Assembly (NCBI GenBank): GCA_016866935.1
Contig: VGKS01000003.1
Span: 1-43,322, forward strand
DNA from: Candidatus Pacearchaeota archaeon
GTDB lineage: Archaea > Nanobdellota > Nanobdellia > Pacearchaeales > GW2011-AR1
DNA: 43,322 nt
Direction: 5' to 3'
Each line of letters begins with the position of its first letter. Position 1 is the first letter of the stretch. The position numbers and the translations under genes are program-made. Shown here piece after piece: positions 16,716-24,665 of this stretch. The notes under the pieces are model-generated. The model worked only from the letters and a program-made list of their open reading frames with translations. It had not been told where the DNA came from and made no database searches.

Positions 16716-18611
16716 ATGAGTGAAATATTAAAGGCAATAAAAGAAGAATTACCCAAAGGAGTAGTTAGCGAAGCAATCTTCGAAGGGGCAAATATAGTTC
16801 TTTACACAACAGATAAAGAGTTCTTTAGAAATTCAGATGATAAAATACGCGACGTAGTAAAGAAAGTAAAAAAGAGGATAGAGCTGAGAGCAGATAGCTC
16901 AATGTTGGCTCCTCAAGAAGAGACCGAAAAGACTATTCGCGAGTTAGTCCCAACAGAAGCAGAGATAGAGTCAATAATATTTGATATTCCAAGATCTACA
17001 GCAATTGTAGAAGCAAAGCGCCCAGGAATAGTAATAGGAAAAAGTGGTTCAATTCTGAAAGAAATAAAGAACTCTACAATGTGGACAATACAAACTCAGA
17101 GAAGTCCAGCGATACATTCAAAGATAACTGAAAAAATACGTGATGTTCTGTATGCAAATAACTCTTACAGAAAGAAATTCTTAAATGAAATAGGTAAGAA
17201 AATATATGAAAACTGGAACCCTGAAAAGATGGATATGTGGGTTAGACTTACATATCTAGGATCGGGTAGACAAGTAGGGCGTTCATGTCTTTTATTACAA
17301 ACTCCAAAATCAAAGATAGTATTTGACTGCGGAATAAATCCTGGAATAATAGACGGACCTGAAAAATTCCCTTATCTAGATGTATCAGAAATTGGAGATC
17401 TTTCAAGTATTGATGCAATAGTTCTTTCTCACGCTCATTTAGACCACTCAGGGTTAATCCCTTATTTGTATAAAATGGGCTATAAGGGTCCAACATATAT
17501 GACTCCTCCTACAAGAGATATTGCGGCTCTTTTAGCTTTAGATATGGTAAGTGTTCATTATAAAAAAGCAGAAGTTCCAATATACAGAGCAGATGATGTA
17601 AAAGAAATGGTTAGACATTCAATATGTCTCAATTTCGGGGAAGTATTTGATATAACTCCAGATATTAGAATTACATTCTATAATGCAGGGCATGTTCTCG
17701 GATCAGCTGTAACTCACGTAAATATAGGAAATGGTTTACATAACTTTGTATATACAGGAGATTCAAACTACAGAAAGACAAGATTATTAGACCCAGCCGT
17801 AAACTTCTATCCAAGAGTTGAATCAATAATGGTGGAGTCTACTTATGGAAGTAAAGATCAGATCCAACCTCCTCTTTCCGAAGTGGAAGAAATATTTTGT
17901 AATTTAGTCAATGACACAGTAAAACGTGGGGGAAAGATACTTCTTCCTGAATTAGGTCTAGGACACGCCCAAGAAACTCTTTTAAGGGTTGAAGATGCAA
18001 TGCGTACTGGAAAGCTTCCAGAAATCCCAGTTTATCTTGACGGAATGTTATGGGATATAACAGCAATTCATACCGCTTACCCTGAATTTCTTGGAAGCAA
18101 TGTAAGAAATAAAATATTCAATGACGAGAACCCCTTCGTTTCTCCTTATTTTAAGAAAGTAGGCTCTCCTACAGAAAGAAAAGAGGTTGTTGAAGGCGGA
18201 CCATGTATAGTTATAGCAACATCTGGAATGTTAGCCGGTGGAGCATCTGTAGAATATTTCAAAGAATTTGCTGAAAACGAAAATAATCTAATAATATTTG
18301 GATGTTACCAAGCTCCAGGCTCGTTAGGAAGACAAATATCTGAAGGAAACAAAGTTGTAAAAATAGATGAGAACTTCGGAGGAGAGACTATTAATGTAAA
18401 CATGCAAGTAGAAACCATGTCAGGTCTTTCAGCTCACTCAGGCCGTGGCGAATTAATGCAATTTATAGGAAGAATGAATCCTAAACCAAAGAAAGTAATA
18501 ATTTCTCATGGAGAACAATCCAGATGTTTAGATTTTGCATCAAGCGTTTACAGACAGTATGGTATTGAAACAGTTGTTCCAAGAAATTTAGAAACAATTA
18601 GGCTAAAATAA
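16716..18611 (+). CDS. cpsf1: aCPSF1/FttA (KH-domain beta-CASP ribonuclease, transcription termination factor)
   Basis: N-terminal KH region, LSHAHLDHSGLIPYL, beta-CASP motifs, GLSAHSGRGELMQF. Confidence 0.93.
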   Translation: MSEILKAIKEELPKGVVSEAIFEGANIVLYTTDKEFFRNSDDKIRDVVKKVKKRIELRADSSMLAPQEETEKTIRELVPTEAEIESIIFDIPRSTAIVEAKRPGIVIGKSGSILKEIKNSTMWTIQTQRSPAIHSKITEKIRDVLYANNSYRKKFLNEIGKKIYENWNPEKMDMWVRLTYLGSGRQVGRSCLLLQTPKSKIVFDCGINPGIIDGPEKFPYLDVSEIGDLSSIDAIVLSHAHLDHSGLIPYLYKMGYKGPTYMTPPTRDIAALLALDMVSVHYKKAEVPIYRADDVKEMVRHSICLNFGEVFDITPDIRITFYNAGHVLGSAVTHVNIGNGLHNFVYTGDSNYRKTRLLDPAVNFYPRVESIMVESTYGSKDQIQPPLSEVEEIFCNLVNDTVKRGGKILLPELGLGHAQETLLRVEDAMRTGKLPEIPVYLDGMLWDITAIHTAYPEFLGSNVRNKIFNDENPFVSPYFKKVGSPTERKEVVEGGPCIVIATSGMLAGGASVEYFKEFAENENNLIIFGCYQAPGSLGRQISEGNKVVKIDENFGGETINVNMQVETMSGLSAHSGRGELMQFIGRMNPKPKKVIISHGEQSRCLDFASSVYRQYGIETVVPRNLETIRLK

Positions 18612-18618
18612 TTCTCAC

Positions 18619-19143
18619 GTGAAGAAAATAATATTTTTTGATGGAGACGGTACTTTGTGGTACCCGAAAAAAACTAAGTATTCCAAACACCCTGTTTGGG
18701 TATACAGAGATAAAAGGATAAAGAATCATAATAATCATCTTACGCTGACTCCTTCTGCATTAGAAGTAATAAAGAAGCTAAAGTCTATGGGGATAATAAT
18801 GGTTATCTTATCAACAAATCCTTCACCTCCAGAAATAGCTGATGTGCATATAAAAAATAGGGTAAAACATTTTGATCTCCACGAACTATTCGACGAGGTG
18901 TATGCAACCCGGCCTTATCCTGATTCAAAAGGTGAATTTATTCTAAGTATTTTAGAAAGGCTAAAAATAAATAAATCGGGAGCGTTAATGGTTGGAGATA
19001 GTTATATCTGGGATTATGAGCCGGCTAAAAAAAGAGGAATAGACGCAATACTAATAAAATCCGATTATATGCATGAACATAACGATGTCAAGAATGTTAA
19101 AGATACAATCTCGCAATTAAACGAAATTTTTAAACATATTTAA
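18619..19143 (+). CDS. HAD-superfamily phosphatase (GTG start)
   Basis: FFDGDGTLW motif I, ILSTNPSP motif II, MVGDSYIWDYEPAKKRGIDAILI motif IV. Confidence 0.82.
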   Translation: MKKIIFFDGDGTLWYPKKTKYSKHPVWVYRDKRIKNHNNHLTLTPSALEVIKKLKSMGIIMVILSTNPSPPEIADVHIKNRVKHFDLHELFDEVYATRPYPDSKGEFILSILERLKINKSGALMVGDSYIWDYEPAKKRGIDAILIKSDYMHEHNDVKNVKDTISQLNEIFKHI

Positions 19144-19175
19144 ATATCATTCAAACTTGAAATTTAAAGAGCAAG

Positions 19176-20120
19176 ATGAAACACACAATAAAAGTTACAT
19201 TTATTCTTATATCTTTATTTTTCTTTGCGCAGTTAATAGGAATTTATGTAGCACACCAATACCTTCCCGAAGTAAAACAAATAGTAACAGAAACAGGAGA
19301 AATAAAAAATGAAACAATTTACAATCTCCCTTATGGTCTTGACCCTCCTACGGACATACAACCTCAAGAGTCAATAATATCTATAGTAATTGCACTAATA
19401 ATTGCGGTTGCTCTAATGCTATTTCTTATGAAATTAAAAGCAGAAACATTCCTTAGAGGATGGTTCACAATAGTTGTAATTCTAGGTCTTTCGATAGCAA
19501 TTAATGCATTCTTAATGCCTTTGCCAAAAGCAGCACTTATTTCAGTAATTCTAGCAATACCTCTAGGAATACTAAAAATATTCAAAAGAAATATGTTTGT
19601 CCACAACGCAACAGAATTATTAATTTACCCTGGAATAGCCACGGTATTCATACCAATTCTCAGCGTATGGTCTGTAATTATTTTGCTTATTATAATCTCT
19701 CTTTATGATATTTATGCTGTATGGCACGCTGGATTTATGCAGAAGATGGCTAAGTTCCAAATCCAAAAACTGAAACTATTCTCAGGATTCTTTGTACCTT
19801 ATATGAGAAAAGAAGATAAATTGCTTATAAAGAATGTAAAAAACAGTTCAAAATCTGCAAAAGAAAAAGAATCAAAACTTAAGAAAATAAAATTCAATCT
19901 TGCAATTCTAGGGGGAGGAGATGTAGTGTTCCCTATAATTTTAGCAGGTGTTGTTCTTAGAACTCTAGGTGTATGGCAAGCGGTAACGATAGCAGTAGGA
20001 GCAACTTTAGCCCTAGCATTCTTATTCTATAAATCGGAGAAAGGTAAGTTTTATCCAGCAATGCCTTTCATATCCACGGGGTGCTTTATTGCTATAGTAA
20101 TAGTGTATTTAATTTCATGA
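19176..20120 (+). CDS. Presenilin/signal-peptide-peptidase-like intramembrane aspartyl protease
   Basis: Multi-TM; SLYDIYAVWHAG (YD motif), GGGDVVFPIILAG (GxGD motif), YPAMPFI (PAL-like). Confidence 0.85.
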   Translation: MKHTIKVTFILISLFFFAQLIGIYVAHQYLPEVKQIVTETGEIKNETIYNLPYGLDPPTDIQPQESIISIVIALIIAVALMLFLMKLKAETFLRGWFTIVVILGLSIAINAFLMPLPKAALISVILAIPLGILKIFKRNMFVHNATELLIYPGIATVFIPILSVWSVIILLIIISLYDIYAVWHAGFMQKMAKFQIQKLKLFSGFFVPYMRKEDKLLIKNVKNSSKSAKEKESKLKKIKFNLAILGGGDVVFPIILAGVVLRTLGVWQAVTIAVGATLALAFLFYKSEKGKFYPAMPFISTGCFIAIVIVYLIS

Positions 20121-20167
20121 GTCTAATGCAAAGCTATATAATTGGTATTTTTAGTATAGGCAATATA

Positions 20168-20369
20168 GGATGCAAATGCAGGATTAATTTATATTGGAAA
20201 AGATAGACAGCTTAATGTGGGCTACACAGAAGGAAATTTTGTGACTGGTTCTACTCCTTTCCCTACAATAAAATTGATAAGGTCAGATATGACAGGAACA
20301 ACAAACACATTGGTTTATCAAAATCCAAACGGGCTAAGTCTTCATATCGGAGATTTAGTGACTGCATAG
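20168..20369 (+). pseudogene. Start-less open frame (DANAGLIYIGKDRQLNVGYTEGNFVTGSTPFPTIKLIRSDMTGTTNTLVYQNPNGLSLHIGDLVTA*): remnant, or 50-aa GTG-start protein from 20217
   Basis: Frame opens directly after a TAG; protein-like sequence; no ATG in a usable position. Confidence 0.35.
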
Positions 20370-20440
20370 ACTAAGCAATATAACCCCTTTTTAGTTACAA
20401 CATTAGAAAGCTTTAAATACCCTTAGATTTTTGCTCCTTT

Positions 20441-21202
20441 ATGATAATAAAACAAGAAATAGTAAATAAAGTCAAGGACCATTTTGACCTTAATATCTAT
20501 GAGACCAAAGTCTGGCTGGCTTTACTTTCAAAAGGAATAGTTACTGCTGGAGAAACAGCTGAAATCTCAGAAGTTCCTAGATCAAGAACATATGATGTTC
20601 TAGAGTCATTAACTAAGAGGGGATTCGCAATAGTTAAAGTAGGAAAACCAGTAAAATACATTGCTGTAGAACCTAAAACAGTTCTAGAAAGAATGCAAAC
20701 AAACACTCTTACAAAAGCTCAAGAAAAAGTTAATACTTTATCTAATTTGAAGAACACTCAAGAATACGACGAATTAGTTCAATTACATAAGGAAGGAATA
20801 TCTCCAGTTAAGCTTGAAGAATTATCGGGTCATATTAAGGGAAGATCAAATTTACTTTCAAAATTGAAAGAAATGGTTGACTCTGCTGAAAAAGAGATAA
20901 TTATACATACAACTGCAGAAGACTTTGATGACAAATCCCGTGTTTTACTGTCAGTTCTTAGTAAAATAAATAAAGAAGTAAAAATAAAAATATCTTTATC
21001 TGGAGACTCTTACAAAGTTAAAAGAATAGCTTCGAGAAATGATCTTAAGATAAAAGAATCTGAACAAATGGGTAAATTCTTTATCATAGATAAGAAAGAA
21101 ATGCTTTTGATGATTCACCCAGAAAACATGCAGGAAGAAGTTGGAGTATGGATAAACTCTCCTTATTTTGCAAACTCATTGTCATTAATGCTTGATAAAT
21201 AA
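20441..21202 (+). CDS. TrmB-family transcriptional regulator
   Basis: N-terminal wHTH (LNIYETKVWLALLSKGIVTAGETAEISEVPRSRTYDVLESLTKRGF) and TrmB-like sensor region; upstream TATA-like TTTAAATAC. Confidence 0.85.
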   Translation: MIIKQEIVNKVKDHFDLNIYETKVWLALLSKGIVTAGETAEISEVPRSRTYDVLESLTKRGFAIVKVGKPVKYIAVEPKTVLERMQTNTLTKAQEKVNTLSNLKNTQEYDELVQLHKEGISPVKLEELSGHIKGRSNLLSKLKEMVDSAEKEIIIHTTAEDFDDKSRVLLSVLSKINKEVKIKISLSGDSYKVKRIASRNDLKIKESEQMGKFFIIDKKEMLLMIHPENMQEEVGVWINSPYFANSLSLMLDK

Positions 21203-21211
21203 TTTAAGGTC

Positions 21212-21502
21212 ATGGAAGAATTTGCAAGAACAGGTGAGGTGTATGGAATTTCACAAGAAAACTTTGATGGATTAGTACAATTAATAGCAAATTCAAATAA
21301 TTTTACATTAGATATTCTTGCTCTAAGACAAGTTACACCTGACTTCAAAGGAGTTTGTTATGAAGGACAAGGGATTCGCTTTCAATTAGGTTGTAAAGAC
21401 GGTAGATTTGTTTATTCAGTTTTTGGTAAAGATGAAATACGGATTGATGATTTTTCTAAAGCCTTAGTTCATTTAGCTAAAAACTATTCTAGGGGAAACT
21501 AA
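21212..21502 (+). CDS. Hypothetical protein (96 aa)
   Basis: Intact ORF close behind the TrmB gene. Confidence 0.6.
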   Translation: MEEFARTGEVYGISQENFDGLVQLIANSNNFTLDILALRQVTPDFKGVCYEGQGIRFQLGCKDGRFVYSVFGKDEIRIDDFSKALVHLAKNYSRGN

Positions 21503-21503
21503 A

Positions 21504-21755
21504 ATGGTAGAAGACGAATTTGCTTTTCAAAATATGTATAGAGAAGGTTATCCTATTGGTATGGGTTCTGCTCTTACAAGTTCTGCAAGAGGATTAGATG
21601 TCGATGTAGAAATAGGATGTATTTTTAGAGATGATAACTCTAGTTTAGGAGATTTTGCAATTGGAATAAAAAGTAACTGTCCGGAGGCTTTTGCGGAAGC
21701 GGCTTTGCGTTTTGGAACGGTAGAAGATTCCTACAGACAATATAGTCCTAATTAA
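21504..21755 (+). CDS. Hypothetical protein (83 aa)
   Basis: Intact ORF 1 nt downstream of the previous gene, probably co-transcribed. Confidence 0.6.
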   Translation: MVEDEFAFQNMYREGYPIGMGSALTSSARGLDVDVEIGCIFRDDNSSLGDFAIGIKSNCPEAFAEAALRFGTVEDSYRQYSPN

Positions 21756-23025
21756 CCTTAAAGTCAGTTATATGCATCTGATTCATTAATTTTTCATTTC
21801 CCCCTTTCCAAGCATCCAAAAACTCATTTAGATTGAATCTAATTTTAAGTCTTGCATGAATATGCTTATTCTTTTCAAAAGTCTGAGCATGCTTATTCTT
21901 AAAAGACAAAACAGCTTTCTTCATATGTAATGGCGGTCCAATGCGAACAAGTTCTTTTTTCGGCTTAGCGATTAAATATCCTTCACCAGTATTTCCCCCA
22001 GTATATCTAAAATAACTCTCCATCAAAATAAACTCTTTTTTGATCTCTCTGGATAATAAGTCAAAAAATTTCTTAAGTTTAGTTCCAGCAATATCTCCTG
22101 CTTGCTTGTCAGTACTTAAATGTACAGAAACAAATTTATCCTTATTTTTTCCCTTTATTTTATTAAAATCAATATCCTTCTTCTCAAAAAATTTAATAGA
22201 GGGAGACTTCAAAAATGCTCTGGCAGATTCTTGAAATTTTACAAAAGTATCTTGAGATAGAGCAGCCAAAGCGTTTCTTTCTTTATAAGTGGGGTCAATT
22301 AATATTACCGGCGAGTGTATCTTAGCTTCATTAAGTTGAATAAAAACATCATTAGAATTTTTATAATGCTTTTCAATGTCAATTACAAGCCTTTTATCGT
22401 CTGTGACTTTAATTAATTCTTTTAACATTTTAACAAAAGATTTGTATTTTATTATTAAAAGTTCTACTGCATATCCAGAAAAGCCTTTTACATAAGTCTC
22501 TGCTCCGTAAACTTCCTGAGCCTTCATAAATTTCTTCACAACTCTTACCTGATCCTCAAAACCTTTAATCCTTTTCTTAATATAAGGACCGTGAAAATAT
22601 GTTAAATCAGTAACATTCTTTTCCTCTTTAGGATTGGATATTTTGTTTACCGGAATAACCTCAAAATATCCTGGCATCTTTTTGTCTCTTACAATAAAAT
22701 AATCTCTACTTCCATGAACTCTTTCAACATCTAAATTAAGTTTCATTGACACCACATTCAAAAACCTCTCCAGTCTATCGGATAAGTTCTCGTATTTTTT
22801 ATCGAATCTTACAAATATATCAACATCATAATTATCTGATCTCAAGAGAGTCCCCTTTGCAAAACTTCCTCCAATAAATATATCAGCATCTGCCTTTGAT
22901 TTTACTATTTCTTCTTTTAATTTGACTATGAAATCCTTGCTTCTTTTTTCAAGATCTTTGATTGCTTGTTCTTCGGGCCTCAATATTTTAATCTGTTTGA
23001 GAATAACTTTTTTCAACTCAGGCAT
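21748..23025 (-). CDS. cca: Archaeal (class I) CCA-adding tRNA nucleotidyltransferase
   Basis: IFIGGSFAKGTLLRSDNYDVDIFVRF (GS...DxD nucleotidyltransferase motif), archaeal CCA domain architecture. Confidence 0.92.
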   Translation of the reverse strand: MPELKKVILKQIKILRPEEQAIKDLEKRSKDFIVKLKEEIVKSKADADIFIGGSFAKGTLLRSDNYDVDIFVRFDKKYENLSDRLERFLNVVSMKLNLDVERVHGSRDYFIVRDKKMPGYFEVIPVNKISNPKEEKNVTDLTYFHGPYIKKRIKGFEDQVRVVKKFMKAQEVYGAETYVKGFSGYAVELLIIKYKSFVKMLKELIKVTDDKRLVIDIEKHYKNSNDVFIQLNEAKIHSPVILIDPTYKERNALAALSQDTFVKFQESARAFLKSPSIKFFEKKDIDFNKIKGKNKDKFVSVHLSTDKQAGDIAGTKLKKFFDLLSREIKKEFILMESYFRYTGGNTGEGYLIAKPKKELVRIGPPLHMKKAVLSFKNKHAQTFEKNKHIHARLKIRFNLNEFLDAWKGGNEKLMNQMHITDFKVN

Positions 23026-23056
23026 GTCTTATAGATGGTTTAACTGCTTTAAAATC

Positions 23057-23482
23057 TTACTTTTTCTTTGTTATGCTTGCAGCCAAGTCAATAACATACT
23101 TTCCATCTTCTAGTTTGTAAACGAGAGGGCGTTCCTTACTGAATAAATTAGGTATATCAAGAAGATATTTACCGGGACTTGTTACTTTAACTGTTTCAAG
23201 ATCTAAAATAACAGGAGCATCAATTTCTTCTATTCCAGTTATTTCACGAACATCTTCCTCAATACTCTTTTTATCTTCAGAAGTCAATTCAGCAAGAAGG
23301 TCAATAGGTTTGTCTGGTTGTGAAATTTGTTTTAATTCAGCTTCTTTAAGAGATTTTATCTTTTTATATTTCTCATCGCTAAGATAAAAGAAAAATCTAC
23401 TGTTGCATTTAGAACATCCCTCTAAAGTTTGTTTCGCTCCATCAGGATATATCTCGCTACAATGGATACATTGATTTGGCAT
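23057..23482 (-). CDS. Zn-ribbon protein of the DUF2072/OapC type
   Basis: N-terminal CIHCSEIYPDGAKQTLEGCSKCNSRFFFYL; adjacent to DUF2073-like and Era-like GTPase genes. Confidence 0.75.
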   Translation of the reverse strand: MPNQCIHCSEIYPDGAKQTLEGCSKCNSRFFFYLSDEKYKKIKSLKEAELKQISQPDKPIDLLAELTSEDKKSIEEDVREITGIEEIDAPVILDLETVKVTSPGKYLLDIPNLFSKERPLVYKLEDGKYVIDLAASITKKK

Positions 23483-23540
23483 AAAATTCTATCAAGTTAA
23501 CATTAATAAATATGATGTCGATAGTATTATTTCTTGATTG

Positions 23541-23933
23541 TCAAAAGAACACTTCAATCTTAGAAGGGTCTTTCTTTATCTCTTTAACCACATTTGCAGG
23601 ACCTATAACAGTCAATGATCCTGATTCGCCTGTTAATCCTCTAGCAATCCCTCTTCTCATTTTTAAGAAGAATCCCTCTTCTTTATTTGAGTCTACAACG
23701 GCAAGTTCAATCCCTTTGAAAGTCTTTATATGATCGACCATTGCCATTGTATCTTCAATAAGCCTTATCTCCTCTTCAGGCCTCAATCTACCCTGTAAAA
23801 TCACCACTCTATTTCCCAGGATTAAATTAAGTATCTTCTTGACTCTTTCAGTTATTGTAAGCTCTCTAATCTCAGAATAAGGCATAATATGTATGCTTAA
23901 CCCCTTTAATTTATTGTTCTTTTTCACCCTCAT
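23541..23933 (-). CDS. DUF2073/OapB-type protein
   Basis: MPYSEIRELTITERVKKILNLILGNRVVILQGRLRPEEEIRLIEDTM; gene context. Confidence 0.75.
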   Translation of the reverse strand: MRVKKNNKLKGLSIHIMPYSEIRELTITERVKKILNLILGNRVVILQGRLRPEEEIRLIEDTMAMVDHIKTFKGIELAVVDSNKEEGFFLKMRRGIARGLTGESGSLTVIGPANVVKEIKKDPSKIEVFF

Positions 23934-23962
23934 ATTAATTTTACTTTTTATTTAAATTTACC

Positions 23963-24586
23963 TCAAACTCTCTTCGTTAATTTGAAGAGAGCATCATAAA
24001 ATTCATTCATGTTAGTGGCTTTGCGTGCAGATATTCCTACAACAGGATACTCAGGGAATGCAGCCTCCATTTTCTTTACATTTGACTTTCTCAAATCTAT
24101 TTTATTTGCAACTACAAGAACAGGAATTTTTCTAGCAAGAAGATTCCCTATTATAGTCAAGTTTACCTGAGAATAAGGATTCTCAGATGAATCAAGAACG
24201 ATTACAACGGCATCCATATCATCAAGCCATTTAATCGCCTCAATTATTCCTTGAGTGGCTTCTTTTGCCCTTTTCTTTGCATCTTGTTTAGCAATTCCAT
24301 ATCCAAGAAAATCTTCATAATCTATTTTAGTAGCAATTCCAGGAGTATCAACAATCTTCAAAACCATTTTCTTTCCTTTGTGTTCTATTTCCACTTTTTC
24401 TTTAAATTGAACGTGTCTTGTCTCGTGAGGAACTTCGCTTACGCTTCCTAGTTCTTCTCCAGTCCAGTCCTTGCATAATAAATTAGCAAGACTTGTTTTC
24501 CCAGCGTTAGGAGGACCATAGAATCCTATCTTCAGGTTATCTTTCTTCTTAAAAACGCCAAATAATCTATATAATATCTTTAACAT
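23963..24586 (-). CDS. Era/Obg-like small GTPase (OapA-type)
   Basis: G1 GPPNAGKTSL, G3 DTPG, G4 NKID. Confidence 0.88.
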   Translation of the reverse strand: MLKILYRLFGVFKKKDNLKIGFYGPPNAGKTSLANLLCKDWTGEELGSVSEVPHETRHVQFKEKVEIEHKGKKMVLKIVDTPGIATKIDYEDFLGYGIAKQDAKKRAKEATQGIIEAIKWLDDMDAVVIVLDSSENPYSQVNLTIIGNLLARKIPVLVVANKIDLRKSNVKKMEAAFPEYPVVGISARKATNMNEFYDALFKLTKRV

Positions 24587-24665
24587 GTTTAATTTCCTCT
24601 TCCTATTGTGAGTGAAGACGAACAGCTGGAAATTATACTATCAAAAATATCAATTTTTTTCATGC

